Source: Thermohalobaculum sp039513195 (GTDB taxonomy: Bacteria > Pseudomonadota > Alphaproteobacteria > Rhodobacterales > Rhodobacteraceae). Taken from it: DNA of 64,000 bases. The stretch covers positions 135,103-199,102 of the forward strand of contig JBCCRM010000005.1 of NCBI GenBank assembly GCA_039513195.1, written 5' to 3'. Under the pieces are notes generated by a model. The model was not told the DNA's origin. It did not search any database and saw only the letters and a program-made list of their open reading frames with translations. Each line of letters starts with the position of its first letter. Within the stretch, counting starts at the first letter, position 1. Below are positions 41,871-52,042 of the stretch, in pieces. Both the position numbers and the translations under genes were made by a program.

Positions 41871-42299
41871 TTGGAATCCGTCGTTTACTTTAGCCGCGCA
41901 ATTTCCACCGACCGCAGGGCGGCTCTGGATGCGATCCTCGCATCGGCGGAGCGCAATAATCCTCCGCTCGGCCTGACCGGTCTCCTGCTCTATGGCGAGG
42001 GCATGTTTATGCAGTGTCTGGAGGGGCCGGAGAGGTCGGTCTCGCTGATGATGGAGCGCATCAAGGCCGATCCGCGCCACCGTGGGGCGGTGGTCTTGTC
42101 GCGGGGTCCGTCGAGCGCCCGAGTGTTTCCGGATTGGGCGATGGGGGCACGCATGCTCGACCCTGACCTGCCGGGCCATGCCGAACTGATCGGCAGCTCG
42201 GAGGCGGCGCTGGACGGCAAGCTCACCGAGGTCTCCGGGCCGGAGACGATGGACCATCTGCGAAGGTTCTACCAAAGTACCATCCGCGAACCCCGTTGA
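41871..42299 (+). CDS. BLUF-domain blue-light sensor (stand-alone)
   Basis: 142 residues if started at TTG 41871, which has GGGAG six bases upstream and puts the BLUF fold at the very N terminus. The photochemical residues are present with the right spacing: Tyr6 (VVYFSRA), Asn30 (RNNPPLGLTGLLLY) and Gln48 (FMQCLEG). This gap of 24 and 18 residues equals that in AppA. A short C-terminal tail (about 100-142) follows, with Trp in FPDWAMGAR; no output enzyme is attached. Short BLUF proteins bind FAD and signal through partner proteins. A TTG at 41775 gives a longer form without a ribosome site. Confidence 0.9.
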   Translation: MESVVYFSRAISTDRRAALDAILASAERNNPPLGLTGLLLYGEGMFMQCLEGPERSVSLMMERIKADPRHRGAVVLSRGPSSARVFPDWAMGARMLDPDLPGHAELIGSSEAALDGKLTEVSGPETMDHLRRFYQSTIREPR

Positions 42300-42312
42300 A
42301 CGGCCCCGGCGC

Positions 42313-43206
42313 TTAGCAAACAGCAGCGGTGAGCCGCTCTAGCGCCGCTTGGCCCGCGACGGAGTTTCCGAACCGGTCGAGCGGCGGCGACCAGACAACC
42401 GCCGCGAAGGCGCCCGGTTGCACCGCGAGGATACCGCCGCCGACGCCGGATTTACCCGGCAGCCCGACATCGAACGCGAACTCGCCGGATTGGTCATAGA
42501 GCCCGCAGGTTCGCATGATTGCGCGCAGGCGCCGCGCATGTCGCCCCGGCGCGCAGGCTGCAGGACCGGGTTGTGGGGTGACGATGAACATTGCGGCCCG
42601 GGCGAGTTCGCGCGCCGTCATGGCCAGGGAGCAGCCCCGAAAATAGGTATCGCACACAGCCTGAGGGTCGCTGCGCAGGTTGCCGTAAGCCTTTAGAACA
42701 AAGGCGATGGCGCGGTTCAGGTCGCCGTGGCGGCGTTCGGAGCCGAAGACATCGCGATCGTACTGCACCCGATCGCTGCCGGAGAGGAGGCGCATCTGCG
42801 CCCGGAACGCCGTTTCGAAGTTCCAGCGCCGCTCGATCAATGCGTCGGTCACAACGATGGCCCCGGCATTGATGAACGGATTGCGGGGGATGCCGCGTTC
42901 GGTTTCGAGCTGGATCAGCGAGTTGAAGCGCATGCCCGAGGGCTCACGGCCGACGCGCTGCCAGAGGTCGTCTCCGACCCATTCCATGGCAAGCGCCAGG
43001 GTGAAGAGCTTCGAGATCGACTGGATCGAAAACGGCTCGTCGGCGTCGCCTGTGGCCCATTCCGTCCCATCGGCCCAGTTGACCACCATCGCAAATTTGC
43101 TGGGATCGACGCGGGCGAGGGCGGGAATGTAGTTGGCGACTGTGCCCTTCGCCGCCATGGGACGCGTTTCCCTGGCGATCCGGTCCAAGAGACCGAGGTC
43201 GGGCAT
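42313..43206 (-). CDS. glsA: Glutaminase
   Basis: 297 residues from ATG 43206, with GGAGGGGG eight bases upstream. It belongs to the serine-dependent beta-lactamase-like glutaminases: Ser63 and Lys66 in FSIQSISKLF are the S-x-x-K catalytic pair. Other family motifs are NPFINAGAIVVTDAL, DTYFRGCSLAMTARELA and GLPGKSGVGGGILAV. It hydrolyses glutamine to glutamate and ammonia in the cytoplasm. A GTG at 43212 is an alternative start. Confidence 0.95.
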   Translation of the reverse strand: MPDLGLLDRIARETRPMAAKGTVANYIPALARVDPSKFAMVVNWADGTEWATGDADEPFSIQSISKLFTLALAMEWVGDDLWQRVGREPSGMRFNSLIQLETERGIPRNPFINAGAIVVTDALIERRWNFETAFRAQMRLLSGSDRVQYDRDVFGSERRHGDLNRAIAFVLKAYGNLRSDPQAVCDTYFRGCSLAMTARELARAAMFIVTPQPGPAACAPGRHARRLRAIMRTCGLYDQSGEFAFDVGLPGKSGVGGGILAVQPGAFAAVVWSPPLDRFGNSVAGQAALERLTAAVC

Positions 43207-43208
43207 GG

Positions 43209-43246
43209 TCACCCCCTCCCTAACCCTCCCCCATCCAGGGGGAGGG
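43209..43246 (-). repeat. G-rich hairpin repeat, copy 2
   Basis: Reverse-orientation partner of 31066-31103: CCCTCCCCCT, a short loop, GGGGGAGGG-TTAGGGAGGGGGTG. Its last G-run doubles as the ribosome binding site of the glutaminase gene, so the repeat sits exactly at a translation start. Confidence 0.65.
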
Positions 43247-43327
43247 CAGAGCCCGGATCCGAGCCGGGCGCATTATCGGGCTCGGCGGCGCGATCCGACC
43301 AGCCCCGATGCGCTGCCGGCACCAGTC

Positions 43328-43834
43328 TCATGCCTTTGCCTCCCTCGCCGGGTTGGCCAACAATGCCTCGAACGGCGCATCGAAAACGGCGCGGGCGCTG
43401 ACCGCATCCCGGGTCGCGCCGAGGCGATCATAGAAGCCCTGCGCCGTCTCGTTCGTGTCCATCACCATCCACCAGAGGAACCGCCCGCCATCCGCCAGGC
43501 ACCGCCGCGCGAGTTCTTGCATCAGGGCCCGGGCGATGCCGGTGCCGCGCACCGCCTCCTCCACATAGAGATCGGCGACATAGAGGCCGCGGGCGGCATG
43601 GGCGGTCTCGTAATCGGTCGAATAGAGCGCATAGCCGAGCACGTCGCGCCCACGCACGGCAACAATTGGGGTTAATCCATCGGCTTCGATCAGGTCGCGG
43701 ATGACGGCTGCAGCGGTCATGGCGCCGGGGCCGGATCCAGTCGCTTGCGCGAGGGAATTCGCCATTCTGGCGATGGCCATCGCGTCCCTAGCTTGGGCGG
43801 TGCGGATGCGCAGGATACCATAGGGCTCGACCAT
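43328..43834 (-). CDS. GNAT-family N-acetyltransferase
   Basis: 168 residues from ATG 43834. GNAT features: LRIRTAQARDAMAIARMANSL at the start, YVADLYVEEAVRGTGIARALMQEL (motif A for acetyl-CoA) and GRFLWWMVMDTNETAQGFYDRLGA (motif B). The first half resembles the group acetylating small amines such as polyamines, but the substrate cannot be fixed. Leftward, not overlapping its neighbours. Confidence 0.9.
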   Translation of the reverse strand: MVEPYGILRIRTAQARDAMAIARMANSLAQATGSGPGAMTAAAVIRDLIEADGLTPIVAVRGRDVLGYALYSTDYETAHAARGLYVADLYVEEAVRGTGIARALMQELARRCLADGGRFLWWMVMDTNETAQGFYDRLGATRDAVSARAVFDAPFEALLANPAREAKA

Positions 43835-43863
43835 GATCCGGGAGGCTAGCCTGCCCCGGGGGC

Positions 43864-44214
43864 TCAATCCACTGCTTCGAGCTGTAGTCTGGCCAGATTC
43901 GTGGTGGATTTCACGCACCAGACCCAAACACCCCGGAAGAGCCCGGCCTCGAGCCCGTCGGCGAGGCGATAGCGCGTCGAACCGGGAGAAACCTCTTCCA
44001 TCACGAGATCGGCCCGGATCACCTCGCCGTCACGGCCGGCGAGCCAGCGGGCCGGGACCAGATGCGCCGGATCGTGGCCGAGCACCAAGGACCAACCGCC
44101 GTTCGACGCTCTCTCGAACCGAGCGACCTTTCCGTCAGAATCATTGACGGGCGCCAAAGCCACCCCGGTTCCGGCCAGCAACGCGATATAGACGCCAGCC
44201 CTAAGCCATCCCAT
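43864..44214 (-). CDS. Small secreted or membrane-anchored hypothetical protein
   Basis: 116 residues from ATG 44214. The hydrophobic start (MGWLRAGVYIALLAGTGVALAPV) is a signal peptide or anchor. The remainder is a compact beta-rich region (GWSLVLGHDPAHLVPARWLAG, FRGVWVWCVKSTTN) with one cysteine. Family not recognised. Stands alone between the GNAT gene and groL. Confidence 0.7.
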   Translation of the reverse strand: MGWLRAGVYIALLAGTGVALAPVNDSDGKVARFERASNGGWSLVLGHDPAHLVPARWLAGRDGEVIRADLVMEEVSPGSTRYRLADGLEAGLFRGVWVWCVKSTTNLARLQLEAVD

Positions 44215-44484
44215 CGGTAGGAATCCTTCCCTCGGAAATCCTCCCTGCTGGTGCAGTGTTTCGGAAAATTCGCCAAGCGATTCAAGTGCGCGCCGATCAC
44301 TGGGCCTCACTTGTCTGTCATGGTCCGGCGGCCCGCGGTGCGGGCGACCTGCCTGGCCAAGCGCGCCGGGCATGGCCGGGCCGCGAAGCGTGGTTCGGTC
44401 GGCAGTCGGCGAGACCGATGCTTCGCGTCGCAACTTGCCGGCGGTCCGCCTGAATGGATGTTGTTGCGCCGCCTGAACGGAAAA
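44215..44484. other. Intergenic region downstream of groL
   Basis: About 270 bases without a supported gene between the small secreted protein and the groL terminator. I see no clear promoter or repeat. Confidence 0.5.
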
Positions 44485-44508
44485 GGGCCGCACCATGTGG
44501 TGCGGCCC
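44485..44508 (-). terminator. Intrinsic terminator of groES-groEL
   Basis: GGGCCGCACCA-TG-TGGTGCGGCCC, a perfect stem directly followed on the leftward transcript by TTTT. It starts 27 bases after the groL stop. Confidence 0.9.
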
Positions 44509-44534
44509 GATCCCTCAGCGCATGGAGACGCCGC

Positions 44535-46172
<1,638 letters not shown>

Positions 46173-46224
46173 GTCTCATAGCTCCGTTGCAATTGGAATT
46201 TGGGTTTTGGCGGATGGTGCGCGA

Positions 46225-46536
46225 TCAGGCCGCTTTGGCCGCGGCAATGCCGTCGACGATGCCTAGGATATCGCTTTCCTTCATGATCAACAGATCCTCG
46301 CCGTCGATCTTGACCTCGGTGCCCGACCACTTGCCGAACAGGATCCGGTCGCCAGCTTTGACATCCATCGCGATCCGCTCGCCGTCGTCGTCCTTGGCGC
46401 CGGCGCCGACTGCAACGACTTCGCCTTCCTGCGGCTTTTCCTTCGCGCTGTCTGGGATGATCAGGCCGCCTGCGGTCTTCTCGTCGGACTCGATCCGGCG
46501 AACCAGCACGCGGTCGTGAAGCGGGGTGAAGCCCAT
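46225..46536 (-). CDS. groS: Co-chaperonin GroES
   Basis: 103 residues from ATG 46536, giving the family start FTPLHDRVLVRRIE. The mobile loop SDEKTAGGLIIPDSAKEKPQ and KWSGTEVKIDGEDLLIMKESDILGIV are canonical. It caps the GroEL chamber. First gene of the heat-shock operon, 66 bases downstream of a CIRCE element. Confidence 0.97.
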   Translation of the reverse strand: MGFTPLHDRVLVRRIESDEKTAGGLIIPDSAKEKPQEGEVVAVGAGAKDDDGERIAMDVKAGDRILFGKWSGTEVKIDGEDLLIMKESDILGIVDGIAAAKAA

Positions 46537-46601
46537 CGGGGTGCTCCTTGTCAAAACAGTTCGAATTTTGGCACTGCCTGCGCCGGGGTTTTTCCGGGCC
46601 G

Positions 46602-46628
46602 CTAGCACTCGCCACTGCTGAGTGCTAA
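46602..46628 (-). promoter_or_regulatory. CIRCE element (HrcA operator)
   Basis: CTAGCACTC-N9-GAGTGCTAA on the plus strand, matching the CIRCE consensus TTAGCACTC-N9-GAGTGCTAA in 17 of 18 arm positions with the exact nine-base spacer. It lies upstream of groES; HrcA is expected to repress the operon until heat shock. Confidence 0.95.
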
Positions 46629-46736
46629 CGCGGCAGCGACTGGTAGGTATTGAAAGCGTTCCCCGATGTCAAGCGGCTGTTCCAAGCGGGGCCGTCGGCG
46701 CGTATCCTTCAGTCCGTCCCACGGAAAGGAGCCGTC

Positions 46737-47729
46737 ATGCGCATGATGCCCGTCGCCCTCTTGCTTTGCCTCGTTTGGCCACAACTCGCTTTTGCGGCCT
46801 GTGAGGGGCGGGACCTTTTGGCCGAGTTGCAGCAGCGCGATCCGGCCGCCCATCAGCGGATTTTCGAGCGAGCGGCGGCAATCCCAAACCATGTAGGGGT
46901 GTTTTGGAAAGTCGAGACACCTGGCGCGGCGCCGTCTTGGCTGTTGGGTACCTATCATGACACCGAAATGGGGCGTCGACCGCTCGGCCGCAACGTGGCG
47001 CAGGCCCTCGACGGAGCGCGGCTGATGCTGGTCGAAATGACCGATGCGGAAATCGCCCGGATGAATGAGCGGATCGAGACGGATCCGAGCTTTAGTTTTG
47101 CGCCCAGCGACACTGGCCTGGTCGTCGCTGGGGAGGATCGTGCGCGGTTGGACGCTGCTTTGTCGAGCCGAGGGATTACCGTTGAACTCGCCGGGCGGAT
47201 GCGGCCATGGCTGTTGTTTGCGACCTTCGGCTTCCCGCTGTGCCAGATCCGTGAGTTGTCGGAAGGCGCGCCGATTATGGATCAGGCGCTCGCAGACCGC
47301 GCGGAGGCGGCGGGTACCCCGGTTGCCGGTCTCGAGACCTATGAACAAGCGCTGAGTGCCTTCGATGGGATCCCGGACGATGCGATGAAGGCGCTGGTCG
47401 GCGATCTCTTGGCGTGGACGGATGCGGAGGAAGATCTGCGCCGCACGAACCTCGGGCTCTACGAGGCGGAGCAAGTGGCGGCGATCCTTGCCTATTCCGT
47501 TGAGATTTCCGCAGCGCAGATCGGCGAAACCGAGAGCGAACGGTTGAGCGACAGTTTCGTCAATGCGGTTTTGACGAACCGGAACGAGGCCTGGATGGAT
47601 GTTTTGGTCCGGGAAGTTGCCCTCGGCGGGGTGTTTGCGGCCATGGGGGCGCTGCATCTGCCCGGAGAGACCGGGATCGTCGCGCTCTTGCGCGAGCGTG
47701 GCTTTACTGTAACGCGCCAGGCGCTCTAG
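46737..47729 (+). CDS. TraB/GumN family protein
   Basis: 330 residues from ATG 46737 (GAAAGGAG upstream). A signal peptide (MPVALLLCLVWPQLAFA) directs it to the periplasm. The GxxH motifs of the family are LLGTYHDTE near the start and MGALHLPGETG near the end, enclosing a helical region. TraB/GumN proteins are thought to be metal-dependent hydrolases related to the Tiki proteases, but no bacterial substrate is firmly known. Divergent from groES and 109 bases right of the CIRCE element. Confidence 0.92.
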   Translation: MRMMPVALLLCLVWPQLAFAACEGRDLLAELQQRDPAAHQRIFERAAAIPNHVGVFWKVETPGAAPSWLLGTYHDTEMGRRPLGRNVAQALDGARLMLVEMTDAEIARMNERIETDPSFSFAPSDTGLVVAGEDRARLDAALSSRGITVELAGRMRPWLLFATFGFPLCQIRELSEGAPIMDQALADRAEAAGTPVAGLETYEQALSAFDGIPDDAMKALVGDLLAWTDAEEDLRRTNLGLYEAEQVAAILAYSVEISAAQIGETESERLSDSFVNAVLTNRNEAWMDVLVREVALGGVFAAMGALHLPGETGIVALLRERGFTVTRQAL

Positions 47730-47735
47730 GCAGGT

Positions 47736-48203
47736 TCAGGCAAAGCCGGCGGCCGAGAGGCTAGCGATCACCCCAGCCGTCAGCGGCCAACGCAGACTCG
47801 GCCACCAATCGGGCGCGCCGCCTTCCTTGGTCAGTAGAAGGTCGGCGCCCAAAAGCGCTGCGAAGCCTACCGAGAGATAGAAAAACGGCTGTGGATGCGG
47901 CGAGAAGACCGTGATCCAGCCGAAGATCGCCGGTGCGACCGAGGTCGCCAAAGGCAGCCAGCCGGGCCCACTGCCCAATCCCGCGGCGGCGAAGCCCCAG
48001 CGGCACCCGCCCATGAACGAAAGGATTACCGCCCCGTAGACGGCCAGCATATCGCGAGCGAGGATGCTGAAAGGCGGCTCCAGAACCCATGTCGCAATCG
48101 CGCCGGCGGCGAACGGGATCAGCCCGGCTAGGCCCAGCCACCGCGCCGGGCCCGGCACGCCCGGCATCAGGCCCGTCTGTTTGCCGCTCTGTTGCTGATC
48201 CAT
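47736..48203 (-). CDS. DUF3429 membrane protein
   Basis: 155 residues from ATG 48203. Four to five hydrophobic segments, with the family signature YGAVILSFMGGCRWGFA in the second helix region. Function unknown; integral inner-membrane protein. Convergent with the TraB/GumN gene, six bases apart. Confidence 0.88.
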   Translation of the reverse strand: MDQQQSGKQTGLMPGVPGPARWLGLAGLIPFAAGAIATWVLEPPFSILARDMLAVYGAVILSFMGGCRWGFAAAGLGSGPGWLPLATSVAPAIFGWITVFSPHPQPFFYLSVGFAALLGADLLLTKEGGAPDWWPSLRWPLTAGVIASLSAAGFA

Positions 48204-48302
48204 CGCTCTGCCTATCCTTTCCAACCAGTTCGCAGGCCGCCCGAGGCGGCGCGCGGTCGCAGCCGCTTGGCAAGTCGCCATCGCAGCCCATCTCGCCGTC
48301 GC

Positions 48303-48722
48303 ATGAGTACAGTGTCACCAGAGATGTCGCAGCCGACAAGCGGCACTGCGGTCGGAACGGCCCCGCGAGCCGCCGCAACGGTCTTTTTCGATGGCGCCTG
48401 CCCGGTCTGCCGGCGGGAGATCAGTTGGTACCGGGGGATGGTCGGCGCCGACGCCGTCGCTTGGGTCGATGTCGCCGCCGATTTGCCCGCCGCAGAGCTG
48501 CCCGCGGGAAAGGACCGCCAGGCGCTGCTCGGGCGCTTCACGGTCACACGCCAGGATGGCGCGGTTGTGGACGGCGCGGCTGGCTTCGTGGCGCTGTGGC
48601 GGGCGCTCGGCCCGACGCGGCGGATCGGTGCGGTCCTCGACCGCTGGCCGTTCGTGGCGCTCGGTGAAATCGCCTACCGCCTGTTCCTCCGCCTCCGAAG
48701 GCTGTGGCGCCGCCACGCTTGA
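48303..48722 (+). CDS. DCC-family (DUF393) thiol-disulfide protein
   Basis: 139 residues from ATG 48303. Named for its DxxCPxC motif: ATVFFDGACPVCRREISWYRG at about 28-45, with WP and RLFLRLRRLWRRH later. The fold resembles a redox domain and the CxxC could be active, but the role is not established. Ends 60 bases before the HAD gene. Confidence 0.9.
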   Translation: MSTVSPEMSQPTSGTAVGTAPRAAATVFFDGACPVCRREISWYRGMVGADAVAWVDVAADLPAAELPAGKDRQALLGRFTVTRQDGAVVDGAAGFVALWRALGPTRRIGAVLDRWPFVALGEIAYRLFLRLRRLWRRHA

Positions 48723-48782
48723 CCTGATCGACTTTGCCAACTAACCGAGCGGCGATCAGGCCCGCCGGGGAGACGTGACGCC

Positions 48783-49646
48783 GTGAGCCCTACCATCCTC
48801 TCCTCGATCGACGAGATCGTGGGTGCCTACGATGCGCTGCTCGTTGATCTCTGGGGCTGTTATCACAACGGACTAACACCTTATCCTGCGGCGGTCGACG
48901 CGTTGCGCCGGTTTCGAGACCGTGGCGGGCTGGTGGTCCTGCTGACCAATGCGCCCCGGCCAGCCGGGTCGGTCCGGGGCTTCCTGGCATCGATCGGCGC
49001 GCCGGAGGAAAGCTGGGACGGTATCATGTCGTCGGGGGAAGCCTGCCAGCGCGCGCTCGGCTCCCGCGCCTACGGCAGCCACTATTACTATGTCGGCCCT
49101 GATCGGGATCTCCACATGCTGGGCGATGTCGGCCTCGCGCCCGTGACGTTGGAGGACGCCGAGGCGATCCTCTGCACGGGCCTGTTCGACGATGCCACCG
49201 AGGGACCGGAGCACTATGCCGAGCGCATCGCCGATTGGCGCGATCGCGGCCTCTCGCTGCTTTGCGCCAACCCGGATGTGATCGTCGACCGCGGCGACCT
49301 GCGGCTCTACTGCGCTGGGGCGATTGCCGAGGCTTATGAGGCGGCAGGCGGCACCGTGGTTTGGTTCGGGAAACCCCACAGGCCCACATACGATCAGAGC
49401 TTTGCGCTGATCGAAGAGCTCGCCGGACGCCCAGTGCCGCGGCAGAAGGTTCTGGCCATGGGCGACGGGGTGCATACGGATGTGAAGGGGGCGATCGACT
49501 ACGGCGTTGACGTGGTCTTCGTCACCGGCGGCTTGGCGACGGCGGAGACCGGCGGCGATCCGGAGGTGCCTGATCCCGCACTTCTCGACGCGTTCCTGCG
49601 GTCTCACGGGCAGGCACCGGGCTATGCGATCGGCCGGCTTCGCTGA
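48783..49646 (+). CDS. HAD-superfamily hydrolase, TIGR01459 type
   Basis: 287 residues, GTG start with GGGGAGACG upstream. Type IIA HAD: nucleophile loop LLVDLWGCYHNGLTPYP (motif I Asp followed by Trp-Gly, as in this subgroup), LLTNAPRPAGSV (motif II), FGKPH (motif III Lys) and AMGDGVHTDVKGA (motif IV). The subgroup is typical of alphaproteobacteria and lies next to ribF, so a phosphatase role in flavin or nucleotide metabolism has been suggested by context; not proven. Confidence 0.93.
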   Translation: MSPTILSSIDEIVGAYDALLVDLWGCYHNGLTPYPAAVDALRRFRDRGGLVVLLTNAPRPAGSVRGFLASIGAPEESWDGIMSSGEACQRALGSRAYGSHYYYVGPDRDLHMLGDVGLAPVTLEDAEAILCTGLFDDATEGPEHYAERIADWRDRGLSLLCANPDVIVDRGDLRLYCAGAIAEAYEAAGGTVVWFGKPHRPTYDQSFALIEELAGRPVPRQKVLAMGDGVHTDVKGAIDYGVDVVFVTGGLATAETGGDPEVPDPALLDAFLRSHGQAPGYAIGRLR

Positions 49647-49783
49647 ACAACGAGACGCGCGAGCAACATCGCCGTGCCAAGAGCAGCTTCCGCGAAATTA
49701 AATTGCGCAATTATGTTGCGTGCACGAGGGGGGTGGCTCTACTTTCCCGCCCACGGTGGGCTTGTGGTGAAAGGCAGTGGCGC

Positions 49784-50227
49784 ATGTTGGACAATATTCC
49801 GCGCGGCACGATTTGCATCGAGGATCTGGAGATCGGGATGAGCCGGTCGCTGTCAAAGACGATCACCGATCTCGATATCCGGCTGTTTGCCGACCTGTCC
49901 TGCGACCACAATCCGGTCCATCTCGACGACGATTACGCGCAAGATACGATCTTCGGCAGCCGTATTGCCCATGGCATGCTCACCGCGAGCCTGGTCTCAG
50001 CCGTGATCGGCGAGCAACTGCCGGGTCATGGCAGCGTCTATCTGGGCCAAAGTCTTAAATTCATGGCGCCTGTCTATCCGGGCGATGCGGTCATCGCGTC
50101 GGTGACGGTCGCTGGCATCGACCATGCGAAGCGCCGGGTGACCCTTGATTGCCGCTGCGAGGTGGGCGAGAAAGCGGTGCTTAAGGGCGAAGCTTTGGTG
50201 CTCGCTCCGTCCAAGAAATTCGACTGA
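49784..50227 (+). CDS. MaoC-like (R)-specific enoyl-CoA hydratase
   Basis: 147 residues from ATG 49784. Hotdog hydratase with catalytic Asp41 and His46 in SCDHNPVHLDDDYA and the substrate loop GSRIAHGMLTASLVSAVIGEQLPG. It hydrates trans-2-enoyl-CoA to the (R)-3-hydroxy form, often for polyhydroxyalkanoate or lipid synthesis. Located in the gap between the HAD and ribF genes in the same direction. Confidence 0.93.
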   Translation: MLDNIPRGTICIEDLEIGMSRSLSKTITDLDIRLFADLSCDHNPVHLDDDYAQDTIFGSRIAHGMLTASLVSAVIGEQLPGHGSVYLGQSLKFMAPVYPGDAVIASVTVAGIDHAKRRVTLDCRCEVGEKAVLKGEALVLAPSKKFD

Positions 50228-50260
50228 CGGGACCGCCGGTCCCGGAGGCAGGGACAGGCA

Positions 50261-51211
50261 ATGAAGATCCACAGGGTCGACGGGCCTCTGGGCGCAGAGG
50301 CGCGCGGTGTTTCGGCGGCACTGGGCAATTTCGACGGTGTGCATCTCGGCCATCGCAAGCTGATCTCGGTCGCTGAAGCCATCGGTGGGCAAAGGGGAGC
50401 TGCCTTGGGTGTGGTGACTTTCGAGCCGCATCCCCGCCGATACTTTCAGCCCGGTGCACCGCCCTTTCGCCTGACGCCATTGGCCGAGAAGGCGCGGATT
50501 TTGGCCGATCTGGGTGTCTCCCATCTCTATTGCCTGCGCTTCGGTGCCGATCTCGCCGCCCTATCGCCCGAGGCCTTCGTGGCCGAAACCCTGGTGCAGA
50601 GGATTGGCCTTTCCCATGTGGTCGTCGGGGAGGACTTCCGCTTCGGCAACCGTCGGGCGGGGGACGCGGTTGCCCTGCGCACGCTTGGCGAAGGCAGCGG
50701 CCTTGGCGTCACCATTCAGCACACGGAGATGGGCGAGGAGGGTGCCTATTCCTCCACCGCCGTTCGGGTGCTTGTGGAGCAGGGCCGCTGCGCCGACGCG
50801 GCAGCTCAGCTCGGCCGCTGGCATAGCGTTTCCGGCGTCGTCGAAAAGGGCGACCAGCGCGGCCGAGAGCTGGGCTATCCGACCGCCAATCTTGCGCTTG
50901 GGGAGCAGCTTTCCCCCCGTTTCGGTGTCTATGCTTGCGAAGTGACCGTCCACGACGGCGCACATCGCGGGCGCTTTGCTGGCGTTGCGTCGGCCGGTGT
51001 GCGCCCACAATTCGGAGAGAACGTTCCGAATTTCGAGGTCCATCTCTTCGACTTCGCCGGCGATCTCTACGGAGCCGAGATCTCCGCCGCCTTGGTCGCC
51101 TTTCTCCGTCCCGAAGCCCGTTTCGCTAGCGTCGATGCGCTTGTTGCCCAAATGGATCGTGACAGCGAGGACGCGCGGGCGGCGCTGGCCACCGCGGCCA
51201 CATCGGTTTAG
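50261..51211 (+). CDS. ribF: Bifunctional riboflavin kinase/FAD synthetase
   Basis: 316 residues. The N-terminal FMN adenylyltransferase domain has LGNFDGVHLGHRKLI (HxGH-like), VVGEDFRFGNRRAGD and the conserved SSTAVR. The C-terminal riboflavin kinase domain starts near 200 with GRELGYPTANLALGEQLSPRFGVYACEV. It converts riboflavin to FMN and FAD, feeding the many flavoenzymes of this window. Length and domain order are normal. Confidence 0.96.
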   Translation: MKIHRVDGPLGAEARGVSAALGNFDGVHLGHRKLISVAEAIGGQRGAALGVVTFEPHPRRYFQPGAPPFRLTPLAEKARILADLGVSHLYCLRFGADLAALSPEAFVAETLVQRIGLSHVVVGEDFRFGNRRAGDAVALRTLGEGSGLGVTIQHTEMGEEGAYSSTAVRVLVEQGRCADAAAQLGRWHSVSGVVEKGDQRGRELGYPTANLALGEQLSPRFGVYACEVTVHDGAHRGRFAGVASAGVRPQFGENVPNFEVHLFDFAGDLYGAEISAALVAFLRPEARFASVDALVAQMDRDSEDARAALATAATSV

Positions 51212-51265
51212 AGAGTGCCCGCGCCCTGACCTAGGGGCGGATGGTCTCGACCGAGGTGCGTGGCA

Positions 51266-52042
51266 ATGCGAAGTCTGCTGTTCAACGTTTTCTTCTACGG
51301 CTTCACCTTTGTCATCGCGTTCATCAGCTACGGCCTTGCCAAGCTCTCTAGGAAGGAGCGCATGTGGCCGGTCCTGCGCTTCTGGGGGCGGGCCGTCCTT
51401 TGGGCGTTGCGCCTGTTCCTTGGTGGGCGGGTTGAGATCCGCGGCCGGGAGCATCTTGAGACCGACGGACCGCGACTGTTGGTCTCTAAGCATCAGAGCG
51501 AGCTCGACATTGTTATGCTGGGTCTGCTGTTCCCGGATACCGGCGCCGTCGCGATGCAGGAGCTTGAGCGCTACCCGTTTTTCGGTGCCGTCCTCCGCGC
51601 CTTGGACCTGGTGCTGATCTCGGTGGATCAGGGGCCGCAGGGCCGCACGCAACAGGCGATCGACGGCGCGCGGCGGATCATCGGGCAGGGCCGGCCGATG
51701 ATCATTTATCCTGAGGGGGAGCTGATGGCGCTAGGCGCCAAAGAGCGCTATCGAAAAGGTGCCGGGCATATCTATTGCGCGCTCGGCATTCCGGCGATCC
51801 CGGTCGCATCCTCTCACGGCGTCATTTGGCCGAAACGCGAATGGACGAAACACGCTAACAAGACCGCGGCGATCGAGTTTTTGGAGCCGATCCAGCCTGG
51901 GCTGGATCTCGACAGCTTCATGGCGACGGTCGAAGAGCGGATCGAGACGAACACGATGCGCTTGATCCGCGAGCATGCGTCTGGCCCGGCGTTGGAGGCG
52001 GCGGAGGACCGCCATCTCCGCGGCGCGAGCAACGAAACCTAA
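51266..52042 (+). CDS. plsC: 1-acylglycerol-3-phosphate acyltransferase
   Basis: 258 residues from ATG 51266. One N-terminal membrane helix (LFNVFFYGFTFVIAFISYGLA), then the acyltransferase motifs KHQSELD (HX4D), PFFGAVLRALDLVLISV and IIYPEGEL (a variant of FPEGTR) and a late PVA. It adds the second acyl chain to make phosphatidic acid at the inner membrane. The GTG at 51260 is an alternative start. Ends 4 bases into the opposing VOC gene. Confidence 0.93.
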   Translation: MRSLLFNVFFYGFTFVIAFISYGLAKLSRKERMWPVLRFWGRAVLWALRLFLGGRVEIRGREHLETDGPRLLVSKHQSELDIVMLGLLFPDTGAVAMQELERYPFFGAVLRALDLVLISVDQGPQGRTQQAIDGARRIIGQGRPMIIYPEGELMALGAKERYRKGAGHIYCALGIPAIPVASSHGVIWPKREWTKHANKTAAIEFLEPIQPGLDLDSFMATVEERIETNTMRLIREHASGPALEAAEDRHLRGASNET

